This document shows, piece after piece, positions 18,065 to 26,609 of a stretch of 64,000 bases of DNA (position 1 is its first letter; each line of letters begins with the position of its first letter). The position numbers were made by a program, and so were the translations under genes. The notes beneath the pieces are model-generated. The model was not told where the DNA came from and did no database searches. It saw nothing but the letters and a program-made list of their open reading frames with translations. This stretch comes from Opitutaceae bacterium (GTDB lineage Bacteria > Verrucomicrobiota > Verrucomicrobiia > Opitutales > Opitutaceae). The stretch lies in the NCBI GenBank assembly GCA_027482185.1, contig JAIXWF010000007.1:110510-174509 (forward strand), given 5' to 3'.

Positions 18065-19360
18065 ATGCCGACACCCCGCATTTCCCGCCGCCAGGCGCTG
18101 ACGGCGCTCGGGGCTCTGTCCCTGCCGCTGGACCGGCTGGTGGCGCAGGGAAGCGCGTCGGCGGCAACTCCCGCCATGGCCAACGCTCCCCAGCCCCCGA
18201 ATCTCGCCGGTGTGCCGGCGGACCTGACCAATTTCCAGCCGCTGCTCGAGTGGTTGGCGGCGGAGCATCGGCCGCGGAGCTCGTTTCTCGATCCGCAGTG
18301 GACCTCGTTGCCGGCGTGGCAGGCGGCGGCGCGACCGATCCTTGCGCGGGCGCTCGCCTACGCCCCGGCGCCGGAACCGCTGGCGGCGGACACGCTGCGG
18401 CGCGAGGAACGCGACGGTTTCACGGTGGAGACGGTCTCGTTGAGCGCGACCGCGGCCTACCGGATTCCGTTGCGGGTGCTGGTGCCGACGGGGCGCAAGG
18501 GCCGGCGTCCGGCGGTGCTCGCGATGCATTGCCACAGCGGCCGCTACACGTGGGGCCACGAGAAGATCCTCTCGGCGCCGGAGGAACCCGCCTACCTGAC
18601 GGAGTTCCGCCGCGGGACCTATGGCCGGCCGTGGGCGGAGGAGTTGGCGCGGCGCGGTTTTGTGGTCGCGATCGCGGATGCGTTCTACTTCGGGGAACGG
18701 CGGCTGCGCGTCGAGGAGCTGGCGCCGGAACGCGTTTTCCCCGAGGTCAGGGAAGCCGCGGCAGCGGCGCGGAAAGCGGTGCCCGGCTCGGCGGAGTGGA
18801 CGGCGGCGACCAACCGCGTCTGCAGTTTCTACGAGCACCTGACGGCGAAGGCGCTCACGGCCGTGGGAACCACGTGGACGGGTTTGCACGTCTGGGACGA
18901 CCGGCGGACGATCGATTACCTTTGCACGCGGGCCGACGTGGATCCGGCACGCATCGGGTGCGCGGGGTTGTCGGGCGGCGGATTCCGCACCGCGATGACG
19001 ATCGCGGCGGACCCGCGCGTGAAGGCGGCCTGCGTGACGGGTTGGATGACGGAATTCGCGGCGCAGCTGCGGCACCACCTGCGGCACACGTGGATGATCT
19101 ACACGCCGGGACTCTACCGGGAGCTCGATTTGCCGGATGCGGCGGGACTGCATGCGCCGGGGGCGCTGCTGGTGCAGCAGTGCCGGCGGGACACGCTCTT
19201 TCCGCTCGCGGGCATGGCGGGGGCGGTGGCGAAGCTGGAAAAAATCTACGCGAAGGCGGGCATGCCGGAGCGGTTCAAAGGTTCGTTCCACGACATTCCG
19301 CACAGCTTTCCGCCGACCCTGCAGGACGAAGCGTTCGATTGGCTGGAACGCTGGTTGTGA
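18065..19360 (+). CDS. Tat-exported alpha/beta-hydrolase (dienelactone hydrolase / acetyl xylan esterase-like)
   Basis: 431 aa. The N-terminus has a twin-arginine signal (ISRRQALTALGALSLP). The alpha/beta-hydrolase core includes VLAMHCHSGRYTWGHEK (oxyanion region), WDDRRTIDYLCTRADVDP, and the nucleophile elbow GLSGGGFRT in which Ser is flanked by glycines. The C-terminal SFHDIPHSFP supplies a candidate catalytic His. This arrangement matches ABHD/DUF-type hydrolases related to 4-O-methyl-glucuronoyl and acetyl xylan esterases, so ester cleavage on a plant polysaccharide is a reasonable guess. It is divergent from a TonB receptor gene, consistent with uptake of the released product. Confidence 0.8.
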   Translation: MPTPRISRRQALTALGALSLPLDRLVAQGSASAATPAMANAPQPPNLAGVPADLTNFQPLLEWLAAEHRPRSSFLDPQWTSLPAWQAAARPILARALAYAPAPEPLAADTLRREERDGFTVETVSLSATAAYRIPLRVLVPTGRKGRRPAVLAMHCHSGRYTWGHEKILSAPEEPAYLTEFRRGTYGRPWAEELARRGFVVAIADAFYFGERRLRVEELAPERVFPEVREAAAAARKAVPGSAEWTAATNRVCSFYEHLTAKALTAVGTTWTGLHVWDDRRTIDYLCTRADVDPARIGCAGLSGGGFRTAMTIAADPRVKAACVTGWMTEFAAQLRHHLRHTWMIYTPGLYRELDLPDAAGLHAPGALLVQQCRRDTLFPLAGMAGAVAKLEKIYAKAGMPERFKGSFHDIPHSFPPTLQDEAFDWLERWL

Positions 19361-19400
19361 ACGCGGGCGGTCCGGGGAAAAGGCGGACGGTTTGGCGGGA

Positions 19401-19440
19401 GACAGGATGGACCGGATTGAGGCGGCGGGATTGACGGGAT
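19401..19440. repeat. Heptad-like repeat island R2
   Basis: A degenerate run of short units (gacagga, ccggatt, gaggcgg, cgggatt, gacggga) between two convergent genes. It shares the words gacagga and ggattgacggga with the 42-bp direct repeat at 29056 and 29205. No coding potential seen. Confidence 0.5.
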
Positions 19441-19477
19441 GAGCGGCGGGGCGCGCGGGCGGCAAGGGGCGGAAAAC

Positions 19478-19509
19478 GAAAAAACGGCGCGCCGTTGCGG
19501 GCGCGCCGT
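19478..19509 (-). terminator. Intrinsic terminator of the chemoreceptor gene
   Basis: On the minus strand, ACGGCGCGCC (19509-19500) pairs with GGCGCGCCGT (19493-19484) and is followed by a T-rich run. It begins 28 bp after the chemoreceptor stop. Confidence 0.85.
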
Positions 19510-19537
19510 GGAGCGGTTGTCCGTTATCGTTTTCGGT

Positions 19538-21541
19538 TCAACCGGAGAAGTGCTCGTCGTGGCTGTCGACGCGGGGCGTGTGGTCGCTCTTGAAGCTGAG
19601 CGTCGGCTGGCGGGACGGGGCGGATGCGGCCGCGTCGGTCTTGCGGGCTTTGGCGGCGGCCGGGGTACGGGCGGCGGGCGGCGCGTGGCGGACGGCGGGT
19701 TTGAAGGCGGCCATGCCGTCGTGGGCGGAATCCTGCGCATCGCGGGTGATAAGCCGGCGGAGTTCGGCGACGGAGCCCTGCATGGCGACGGCCTGGGCGT
19801 TGAGTTCCTCGGCGGCGGCGGCGCTTTCCTCGGCGGTGCTGGCGTTGGATTGCGTGACCTTGTCCATCTGCGAGACGGCGGTATTGAGTTGGCCGATACC
19901 TTGGTTCTGTTCGTTGGACGCGGTGGCGATCTCGACGACGAGCTCGTCCATGCGGCGGGCCTTGCTGACGATGTCGGACAGGGCCTCGGCGACCTTGGCG
20001 GAGATGACGACGCCGTGTTCGCTCTTGCTGATGGCGTCCTCGATCTTGCCGGCGGTTTCCTTCGCGGATTGGGCGGAACGCTGGGCGAGGTTGCGGACTT
20101 CCTCGGCGACGACCGCGAAGCCCATGCCGGCCTCGCCGGCGCGGGCGGCCTCGACGGCGGCGTTGAGGGCGAGGATGTTCGTCTGGAACGCGATTTCGTC
20201 GATCGTCTTGATGATTTTGGCGATGTCGTCGGAGGAGGCCTTGATCGCGGCCATGGCCTCGCGCATCTGTTCCATGTGGGTGGCGCCGGCGTCGGCGGCG
20301 GCGCGGGTCTGGTTGGAGAGATCCTTGGCCTGGTTGGCGCTGTCGGCATTGCGGCGCGTCATCGAGGACATTTCTTCCAGGGAGGCGCTGGTTTCCTCGA
20401 GGCTCGAGGCCTGCTCGGTGGAGCCTTCGGCGAGGGATTGGCTGGCGGAGGCTACCTGGCCGGCGGCGGCGGTGACCTGGACGGCGCTTTCGTTCATGCC
20501 GTTGGCGACGGATTTGAGGACCTTCGTGATCGTCCAGATGATGAACCAGGACACGGTGATGCCGAGGGCGAGGGCGACGGCGACGCCGATCGAGATGAGG
20601 AGGATGGTGGCGCCGAGTTCGGTGTTGGAGCCTTCGGCGGACTCGACCGTGCGCTTCATGCCGGTGGTCTGGATTTCTTCGGCGATGTTCGAGACTTTCT
20701 CGGCGGCGGCGAAGCGGACCTTGCCGAGATTGTCGAGGTCCTTGAGGTCGGCGGCGAGGTCCTCGAGCACGGTGCGATAGGCCTTGGCCGCCTGCTGGGC
20801 TTCGTTGGCTTCCGCGAGGTCGGTCTTGTCTTTGAGGGAACCGATCAGCGTGGCGAAGCGTTCATCCATGGTCTGGAAGATCGGCAGCGTGGTGGCGAAG
20901 AGGGCCGTCTCGCGCAGGGCCTGGGCCTTGAAGGCGATGATGCGGATGTTGTTGCCGAGGCCGCGGATTTCCTGGGCGAGGGCGAGTTTGTTCAGGCGGT
21001 CGCCGAGTGCCGGCGGCGTGGCGTCGGCGGCGATTTCCTCGGCAAGGCGTTTGCGCTGGGACGAATTGACGGCGTCGATGCTCTGGATGAAAGCGCCGGC
21101 GGCGGTATCGAGCTTGGTGCGGTTTTCGTCGACCTCATTGTTGCGCTTTTCGGTCTGGGCGAAGGCGTCCTCGTAGGCCTTGAGGGCCGGCTTGAGCTGT
21201 TCGACCTGGGCCTTCAGCAGCACGAGAGTGGGGAAGTCGCGCGCGAGTTTCTCGGCCTTTTCGAGATCGGCCCTGAGTTTGCCGAAGGCGGCCTTGGCCT
21301 TGGCGAGGGCCTCCTTGTTGCCGGTGTAGCCGTAGGTGCGGGCCTGGACCTGCAGGTCGGACAGGTTGGTCTGCATGGAGGCGGCGACGGCCACCTCGGG
21401 GACGTATTCGGTCGCGAGCGTGCGGGCGGATTTTCGGACCGAAAGCATGTCCGAGATCGCGATGCCGCCGAGGATCGCGGTGATGAGGAGCAGCGCGGCG
21501 AAGCCCAAGGCAATCTTGGCTCCGATGGTCATTGATTTCAT
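19538..21541 (-). CDS. Methyl-accepting chemotaxis protein
   Basis: 667 aa transmembrane chemoreceptor. TM1 spans residues about 10-32 ([19 protein letters not shown]), followed by a helical periplasmic sensor of about 300 residues (four-helix-bundle type) and TM2 ([24 protein letters not shown], near residue 318). The cytoplasmic part has methylation helices and the highly conserved signalling hairpin around [22 protein letters not shown] and [15 protein letters not shown]. The C-terminus is Pro/Ala-rich and lacks a clear CheR/CheB-tethering pentapeptide. The ATG at 21541 ([14 protein letters not shown]) was chosen over a longer frame that would add 56 non-conserved residues. No che genes are nearby. 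Confidence 0.93.
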   Translation of the reverse strand: MKSMTIGAKIALGFAALLLITAILGGIAISDMLSVRKSARTLATEYVPEVAVAASMQTNLSDLQVQARTYGYTGNKEALAKAKAAFGKLRADLEKAEKLARDFPTLVLLKAQVEQLKPALKAYEDAFAQTEKRNNEVDENRTKLDTAAGAFIQSIDAVNSSQRKRLAEEIAADATPPALGDRLNKLALAQEIRGLGNNIRIIAFKAQALRETALFATTLPIFQTMDERFATLIGSLKDKTDLAEANEAQQAAKAYRTVLEDLAADLKDLDNLGKVRFAAAEKVSNIAEEIQTTGMKRTVESAEGSNTELGATILLISIGVAVALALGITVSWFIIWTITKVLKSVANGMNESAVQVTAAAGQVASASQSLAEGSTEQASSLEETSASLEEMSSMTRRNADSANQAKDLSNQTRAAADAGATHMEQMREAMAAIKASSDDIAKIIKTIDEIAFQTNILALNAAVEAARAGEAGMGFAVVAEEVRNLAQRSAQSAKETAGKIEDAISKSEHGVVISAKVAEALSDIVSKARRMDELVVEIATASNEQNQGIGQLNTAVSQMDKVTQSNASTAEESAAAAEELNAQAVAMQGSVAELRRLITRDAQDSAHDGMAAFKPAVRHAPPAARTPAAAKARKTDAAASAPSRQPTLSFKSDHTPRVDSHDEHFSG

Positions 21542-21850
21542 GAGTGAACGTGCAGGGAGGTGGGCCGCGGGGCATTTCCCGGGGCCGAGTCCGGAGCCGG
21601 CTCCCTCCAGTCGGATTGGGGCTGGAGAGGGTCGAACCGGGTCTCGCGGTAACCATCGGACTACGCAAAGAACCACTTTAAAGATACCTACGCGCCGGGC
21701 CGGAGACATAAGCCCGCGGGAGCCGCTTTTCGCTGCTAACTTCTGGGTCCTAAGGAAAAACGAAACCGGCCGGGCGGTGCGGAACCGCCGACGGCCGGTC
21801 GGGAAGGCGTCAGGCCCGGACGGACCTGACGGAGGGAGCTGCGGTCGGGC
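21542..21850 (-). other. Leader region of the chemoreceptor gene and downstream end of the Ldh2 gene
   Basis: 309 bp without a gene between two minus-strand genes. The half near 21756-21799 is the Ldh2 terminator. The half near the chemoreceptor start contains a CTCCAG...CTGGAG hairpin (about 21603-21628) and a GGAGCCGGCTCC palindrome (about 21593-21604). This suggests a structured 5' untranslated region, but I could not assign it to a known riboswitch class. Confidence 0.4.
21756..21799 (-). terminator. Intrinsic terminator of the Ldh2-type dehydrogenase gene
   Basis: On the minus strand the outer arms ACCGGCCG (21799-21792) and CGGCCGGT (21772-21765) enclose an inner GGCGGT...ACCGCC stem and are followed by TTCGTTTTT. 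It lies about 50 bp after the stop. Confidence 0.85.
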
Positions 21851-22945
21851 TTACTCGGCGACCTTGAAGTCGGCGAGGGCCCACTTCGGCTTGCGGGCCT
21901 CGGCGGCGAGCTCGTTGAAGGCGTGGATTTCCGCTTCGGAGAACAGGAGTCCGCCGTTCTTGGCGGAGCGGGCGGCCCACGTGGCCTCCAATTGGCCGGG
22001 GAGCATGCAGCCTTCGTTGCCGTGGCCGAGGATGTCGGCGAGGACGGCCTTGACGTTCTCGGATTGGTTGCGGCCCTTGGCAAAGGCGCCGGCGTTCATG
22101 GCTTCCGGTTTCCAGACCTGGAAGAAGAACGTGCAGGTGCCCTTGTCGTCGCCGACCTTGTCCCAGCGGTTGCGGATGGTCGGGAGCGAGCCGCCGATGA
22201 AGGCGCCGACGATCTCGTTCATCAGCGCGAGGCCGTAGCCTTTGTGGGCGCCGAACGGGATGAGGTACTTGGCCTTGGTCGGATCGGTGGTCGGGTTGCC
22301 GTCGGCGTCGACCGCGGCGTTGGGCGGGAGCTGCTTGCCCTCGCGGGCGAGCTGCTGGACGCGGCCCATGGCGACGACGGACGTGGCCCAGTCGATGACG
22401 ATCGGGTAGCCGATGGCGTCCTGGGTCGGGAAGCCCCACGAATGCGGATTGGTGCCGAGGGTGGGGAACTTGCCGCCGAAGGGCACGACTTCGGCGAGGG
22501 CCGCGGTGCAGTTGGTGTAGGCGATGTAGCCGCGCTTGGCGGCATCCATCACGTAGCCGCCGCCCCAGAGGTAGTGGAAGGCGTTGTCGACGGAGACCAT
22601 GCCGACGCCGTATTTGTCGGCGAGCTTGATGGCCTGCTCGATGGCGGCGTAGCCGGTGGCCTGGCCGAGTTTGCGGTTGGCGTTCCAGATGGCGGAGGCG
22701 CGGTAGGGGCTCTTGACCTTCTCGAGCTTGGCCTTCGGCACGCAGCCGCCGGCGGCGGAGCCGAAGAGGTGGTCGAGGTGGAGGGCCTTGAGGGCGTTGT
22801 GGGTGCGGATGCCGTGGCGCGTGGCCTCGGCGCAGAAGCGGGCGCCGGCGGCGGCTTCCTGGCCGGAGTAACCGCGTTTCTTGTACGCGGCTTCGACGAG
22901 GGCGTTGTGCTGGGCTTCGGGGACGACGTAGAAGGTTTCGGACAT
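21851..22945 (-). CDS. Ldh2-family (malate/L-lactate/sulfolactate type) NAD(P)-dependent dehydrogenase
   Basis: 364 aa. The family, with its non-Rossmann NAD(P) fold, is recognised by ATRHGIRTHNALKALHLDHL near residue 45, KYGVGMVSVDNAFHYLWGGGYVM, GTNPHSWGFPT (nucleotide loop) and GAHKGYGLALMNEIVGAFIGGSLP. Members oxidise or reduce L-malate, (R)-sulfolactate, ureidoglycolate or delta-1-piperideine-2-carboxylate. The sequence alone does not choose among these. It lies downstream of a D-2-hydroxyacid dehydrogenase gene on the same strand, 124 bp away across a heptad-repeat palindrome. A strong terminator follows it. Confidence 0.85.
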   Translation of the reverse strand: MSETFYVVPEAQHNALVEAAYKKRGYSGQEAAAGARFCAEATRHGIRTHNALKALHLDHLFGSAAGGCVPKAKLEKVKSPYRASAIWNANRKLGQATGYAAIEQAIKLADKYGVGMVSVDNAFHYLWGGGYVMDAAKRGYIAYTNCTAALAEVVPFGGKFPTLGTNPHSWGFPTQDAIGYPIVIDWATSVVAMGRVQQLAREGKQLPPNAAVDADGNPTTDPTKAKYLIPFGAHKGYGLALMNEIVGAFIGGSLPTIRNRWDKVGDDKGTCTFFFQVWKPEAMNAGAFAKGRNQSENVKAVLADILGHGNEGCMLPGQLEATWAARSAKNGGLLFSEAEIHAFNELAAEARKPKWALADFKVAE

Positions 22946-22956
22946 GGGAGGGAGCG

Positions 22957-23063
22957 ATCGGCTTTCAGCGGTCAGCTTTCAGCCTATGAGTGGGAAGGAA
23001 GATCGAGGATTGAAGCGAAGGGTTCCGAGCTGAAAGCCGATGGCTGACAGCTGACAGCTCGGG
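22957..23063. repeat. Heptad repeat island R3 with a 13-bp inverted repeat
   Basis: Two heptad runs face each other. The left reads gatcggc, tttcagc, ggtcagc, tttcagc; the right reads gctgaaa, gccgatg, gctgaca, gctgaca, gctcggg. ATCGGCTTTCAGC (22957-22969) is the exact reverse complement of GCTGAAAGCCGAT (23029-23041), so the insert can form a long hairpin. It sits between the two dehydrogenase genes. Confidence 0.75.
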
Positions 23064-23069
23064 GGCGGG

Positions 23070-24050
23070 TCAAACCACCTTCTTCACCGGCACCTCGGGA
23101 TTGATCTGGGCGAGGGGTTTCTCGCCGTGCATCGCGAGGATGAGGTTCTTCACGGCGGCGGTGGCCTGGCGCTGCACGCTCTCGTAGGTGCGGGAGCCGA
23201 CGTGCGGCGTAACGACGACGTTGGGCAGCTTGAGCAGCGGGTGGTCGGCCTTCGGCGGCTCCTCGTCGAGGACGTCGGTGCCGTAGCCGCCGACCTGGCC
23301 GGACTTGAGGGCCTCGACGATGTCGGCCGTATGGACGATCTCGCCGCGGGCGCAGTTGAGGATGATGACGCCCTTCTTCATCTTCGGGAAAGACTTCGCG
23401 CTGATCATGTCGCGCGTCTCGGGCGTGAGATTGGTGTGGAGGGAAATGTAATCCGACGCCGCGTAGATCTCGTCGAGATTGGCGGCGCGTTTGACGCCGT
23501 GGGCGGCGGCGAATTTTTCGTCCCAGTAAACATCGAACGCGATCACGTTCATGCCGAAGGCGCGGGCGCGGATGGCGACTTCCTTGCCGATGCGGCCGAG
23601 GCCGACGATGCCGATGGTCTTCTCGAGGAGCTCGTGGCCGGTCTTGCGTTTCCAGCCGCCGGCGCGGGTCGAGTCGGTGTGGAAGAGGAGGTTCTTCTCG
23701 AGCGAGAGCAGGAGGAGGAACGTGTGCTCGGCGACGGTCGTGTGGTTGACGCCGGGGGTGAAGAGGAGGGGCAGGCCGAATTCGGTGCAGGACTTCACGT
23801 CGATCTTGTCGACGCCGATGCCGTATTTGGAGATGACCTTGAGCTTCGGCAGCGCCTTCTCGAGGACCTTGCGCGTGATCAGGTCGTCGCCGCAGATGTA
23901 GCCGTCGATGTCGCCGACGAGGGCGAGCGTGTCGGCTTCGTTGAGCGGACCGCGGGCGCGGATGACTTCCCAGCCGGTGTCGGCGAGGAGCTTGTGGTGT
24001 TCGCCCGGGGTGTCTTGGAACGACGTGGTCGTGAGGAGGATTTTGGTCAT
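23070..24050 (-). CDS. D-isomer-specific 2-hydroxyacid dehydrogenase (phosphoglycerate dehydrogenase-like)
   Basis: 326 aa with the standard two-domain architecture. The Rossmann glycine motif is GIVGLGRIG (about residues 147-155). The catalytic Arg is in NCARGEIV, the Glu in VLDEEPP and the His in TPHVGSRT. ISKYGIGVDKIDV and NHTTVAEHTFLLLLSL also match the family. It oxidises a D-2-hydroxyacid or reduces the 2-oxoacid with NAD(H). It lacks the extra C-terminal regulatory domains of SerA, so it is less likely to be the biosynthetic phosphoglycerate dehydrogenase. The ATG at 24050 was chosen over one nine codons upstream because it opens at the first strand, MTKILLTTTSF. Upstream of the Ldh2 gene on the same strand. 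Confidence 0.9.
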   Translation of the reverse strand: MTKILLTTTSFQDTPGEHHKLLADTGWEVIRARGPLNEADTLALVGDIDGYICGDDLITRKVLEKALPKLKVISKYGIGVDKIDVKSCTEFGLPLLFTPGVNHTTVAEHTFLLLLSLEKNLLFHTDSTRAGGWKRKTGHELLEKTIGIVGLGRIGKEVAIRARAFGMNVIAFDVYWDEKFAAAHGVKRAANLDEIYAASDYISLHTNLTPETRDMISAKSFPKMKKGVIILNCARGEIVHTADIVEALKSGQVGGYGTDVLDEEPPKADHPLLKLPNVVVTPHVGSRTYESVQRQATAAVKNLILAMHGEKPLAQINPEVPVKKVV

Positions 24051-24181
24051 GACGAAAGGAAAGGGATTTTTTCGCACACGAGTCCGCGGGAGGGAAGCGA
24101 AACTTTGGTCATGGCGTTAACCTTCCGGCTGCCGCGGGTTCGCCCTTGCCGGCGGCCGGCGCAGGCCGTGAGTTGGGGCGG

Positions 24182-25102
24182 ATGACGCCGTCGCTTTCCC
24201 GGTCCCGTTTCGCCTGGCGGTTCCTCGTGCTGGCGCTGGCCGGCTGGGCCGCGGCCGGGCGTTTGCCGGCGGAGGTGAAAGTCGGGACGTGGCAGCCGTT
24301 GTTCCAGGGGATCGAATTCGCCGCCGGGTCGGCCGATGCCGCGGAGCCGCGGCGGCAGGAGGTGCGCGTGCTCCGCGTCGATCTGCGGGCGGAGGGCATC
24401 GAATTGTTTTCGACGCCGGCCAACGGCGAGGCGCCGAAGGAAACGACGAGCGAAACGGCGACGGAATTCCTGGAGCGGCATCGCCTGCAGGCGGCGATCA
24501 ACGCCAATTTCTTCAGCCCCTGCTGCAGTCCCGGCGACAAAGACCTCGGCGGGTTGGCGGTGTCGCGCGGCGAAGTCGTTTCCCCGCCGGCCGCGTCGGG
24601 CCTCGGCGCCAAGGTCCTCGTCGTCACGCGCGATTTGCGGGCGAGCATCCGGGAAACGGGAGCGGATTTCCGGCCCGACGGCGTGTGGACCGCGGTGGCG
24701 GGGTCGGATATTGTGCTGAAGGCCGGGCAAGCCGTGCCGTACGAGCCGACGGCGTTCCGCACCACGCCGCATCCGCGTTCGGCGGTGGGAATCTCGGCCG
24801 ACGGACGCTATCTGCTGCTGTTGACGATCGACGGTCGGCAAGCCGGCTACAGCGAGGGCGCGACGCTGGAGGAAACGGCGGCGTGGCTGCGGCGCTTTGG
24901 CGCGCATGAAGGACTCAATCTCGACGGGGGCGGCTCGACGGCGCTGGTGAAAGCGGCGGGCGGGCGGGCGGTCTTGCTGAACCGGCCGAGCGGTTCCTCG
25001 CTCGGATCGATCGCGGCCCCGGGGGCGGAGCGCCCGCAACGCTCCAACGGCAACCACCTCGGGGTCTACGCGCGGCCCCTGGCCTTGCCCGCGGCGCGTT
25101 GA
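24182..25102 (+). CDS. Exported phosphodiester glycosidase-like protein (NAGPA domain)
   Basis: 306 aa with an N-terminal signal peptide (FLVLALAGWAAAGRLPA). The body matches the phosphodiester glycosidase/NAGPA domain (also known from DUF2233 proteins): AAINANFFSP near residue 105, LGGLAVSRGEVVSPP, PHPRSAVGISADGRYLLLLTIDGRQ, and the hallmark HEGLNLDGGGSTALV with NHLGVYARP at the end. Known relatives remove GlcNAc from phosphodiester-linked sugars or act on exopolysaccharide and wall modifications; the substrate here is unknown. It is divergent from the dehydrogenase pair. The GlcD-like gene follows on the same strand after 52 bp. Confidence 0.85.
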   Translation: MTPSLSRSRFAWRFLVLALAGWAAAGRLPAEVKVGTWQPLFQGIEFAAGSADAAEPRRQEVRVLRVDLRAEGIELFSTPANGEAPKETTSETATEFLERHRLQAAINANFFSPCCSPGDKDLGGLAVSRGEVVSPPAASGLGAKVLVVTRDLRASIRETGADFRPDGVWTAVAGSDIVLKAGQAVPYEPTAFRTTPHPRSAVGISADGRYLLLLTIDGRQAGYSEGATLEETAAWLRRFGAHEGLNLDGGGSTALVKAAGGRAVLLNRPSGSSLGSIAAPGAERPQRSNGNHLGVYARPLALPAAR

Positions 25103-25154
25103 ACGCCGGACGGGCCGCGCCACGGTCGGCTTGCACGCCGGCGCCAAGGCCGCC

Positions 25155-26609
25155 ATGTCCGGAAGCTCCGCGATGAAGTCCTTTGCCGCCGCCACCGCCC
25201 AACTCCGCCGCCGCCTCGGCGCGAACGTCGTCCTGACCGACGACACCGCGCGCACCGAGGCGTCCTACGACAGCGCGAAGCTGCCGTTCCGGCCCGAGGC
25301 CGTGGTGCGCGTGACGCAGGAAACGCAGGTCGGCGCCGTGCTCGAGTTGGCCAACCGCCACGGCGTGCCGGTGACGACGCGCGGCCGCGGCACGACGCTG
25401 ACGGGCGCCGCGACGCCGGTGCAGGGCGGCTGGGTGCTCGATTTGCTGGGGCTGAACACGATCGCGATCGACGACGAAGCCGGCATGGCGCACGTGCAGG
25501 CCGGCGCCAAGGTCGGCGACATCCAGCGCGCCGCCGAGGCGAAGGGCTGGTTCTATCCGCCAGATCCCTCCTCGAAGGAGTACTGCACGATCGGGGGCAA
25601 CATCGCGTGCAACGCCGGCGGCATGCACGGCGGCAAGTACGGCGTGACGCGCGATTTCGTGATCGCGCTGCGCGGCTACCTGCCGACGGGCGAGGCCGTG
25701 ACCTGGGGCACGGCGACGAAGAAGTTTTCCGCCGGCTTCAACCTGCGCGACCTCTGGATCGGCAGCGAAGGCATGCTCGGCGTCGTGACGGGCGCGGTGC
25801 TGAAACTGATCCCGCAGCCGGCGGCGCGCTGGACGCTGCTGACGTCGTTCAAAGACGAGACCGCGGCGCTGCAGGCGGCGCTGGCGCTGTTCAAGCTGCG
25901 CGTGCAGCCGGCGATCTGCGAATTTCTCGACCGCGAGAGCGTGCTGTGCGCGGAACGCGCGACGGGCCGGGCGGTGTTTGCCGGCCAGGCCGGGCGGCCG
26001 GTGCTGCTGTTGGAGTTTGCCGGCGGGGCGGCGGAGGTCCGGGAAACGAAGCGCACCGTCCTGGCGTGGGCCGCGGAACATGCGACCGGCAGCCGCGCGG
26101 CGAAGAACCGCGCGGAGGCGGAGGAACTTTGGGCGGTGCGGCGGAAATGTTCGGGCGCGATGTTCGAGCTCGGCGACGCGAAGCTGAACGAGGACATCGT
26201 GGTGCCGATGCGGAACTACGTGAAGTTCGCGCGCTTCCTCGCGAAACTGAAACGCACCTCGGGCCTGCATATCCCGACCTTCGGGCATTTGGCCGACGGC
26301 AATCTCCACGTGAACATCATGTACCACAAAGCGGTGCCGGCGGAGTGCCGCACGGCGGAGCGGACGGTGAAAACGCTGATGGAGACGGTGGTGGCGCTCG
26401 GCGGCGCAATCTCCGGCGAGCACGGCATCGGCCTGGCGAAGACGCCGTTTTTGCGCATCCAGCATTCGCCCGCGCAGGTGCGCGCGATGCGGGCCGTGAA
26501 GCGGGCGCTCGACCCCAACGGCGTGCTCAATCCCGGCAAGATGTTCGAGCCGTTCGAAGTATGGAAACACCCGCGGCTCGAAGTGAAGTTGCCGTGGGAC
26601 CACAAATGA
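25155..26609 (+). CDS. FAD-linked oxidase, GlcD/D-lactate dehydrogenase (cytochrome)-like
   Basis: 484 aa with a PCMH-type FAD domain at the N-terminus: RPEAVVRVTQETQVGAVLELAN, then TTRGRGTTLTGAATPVQGGWVLDL. The TIGGNIACNAGGMHGGKYG pyrophosphate loop lies near residue 150. The C-terminal oxidase domain ends HIPTFGHLADGNLHVN and SGEHGIGLAK...LDPNGVLNPGKM, diagnostic of GlcD and D-lactate dehydrogenases. It oxidises a 2-hydroxyacid (glycolate, D-lactate or similar) and passes electrons to an acceptor. The usual GlcE and GlcF partners are absent. The start is uncertain between ATG 25155 and ATG 25173. Its stop overlaps the next start (ATGA). Confidence 0.88.
   Translation: MSGSSAMKSFAAATAQLRRRLGANVVLTDDTARTEASYDSAKLPFRPEAVVRVTQETQVGAVLELANRHGVPVTTRGRGTTLTGAATPVQGGWVLDLLGLNTIAIDDEAGMAHVQAGAKVGDIQRAAEAKGWFYPPDPSSKEYCTIGGNIACNAGGMHGGKYGVTRDFVIALRGYLPTGEAVTWGTATKKFSAGFNLRDLWIGSEGMLGVVTGAVLKLIPQPAARWTLLTSFKDETAALQAALALFKLRVQPAICEFLDRESVLCAERATGRAVFAGQAGRPVLLLEFAGGAAEVRETKRTVLAWAAEHATGSRAAKNRAEAEELWAVRRKCSGAMFELGDAKLNEDIVVPMRNYVKFARFLAKLKRTSGLHIPTFGHLADGNLHVNIMYHKAVPAECRTAERTVKTLMETVVALGGAISGEHGIGLAKTPFLRIQHSPAQVRAMRAVKRALDPNGVLNPGKMFEPFEVWKHPRLEVKLPWDHK

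Noticed and set aside
15452..19465. A very long open frame (over 1300 codons) on the minus strand across the hydrolase gene and the TonB receptor gene
   Set aside because: The composition is Arg/Pro-rich throughout and it is antisense to, or out of frame with, two well-supported genes.
21635..21700. Sequence with GGTAACCATCGG and ACGCAAAG words, suggestive of a c-di-GMP (GEMM) riboswitch or a tRNA-like T arm upstream of the chemoreceptor gene
   Set aside because: The words are in the wrong order and on the plus strand, while the gene is on the minus strand. No cloverleaf can be folded and the GEMM core motifs are not present in sequence.
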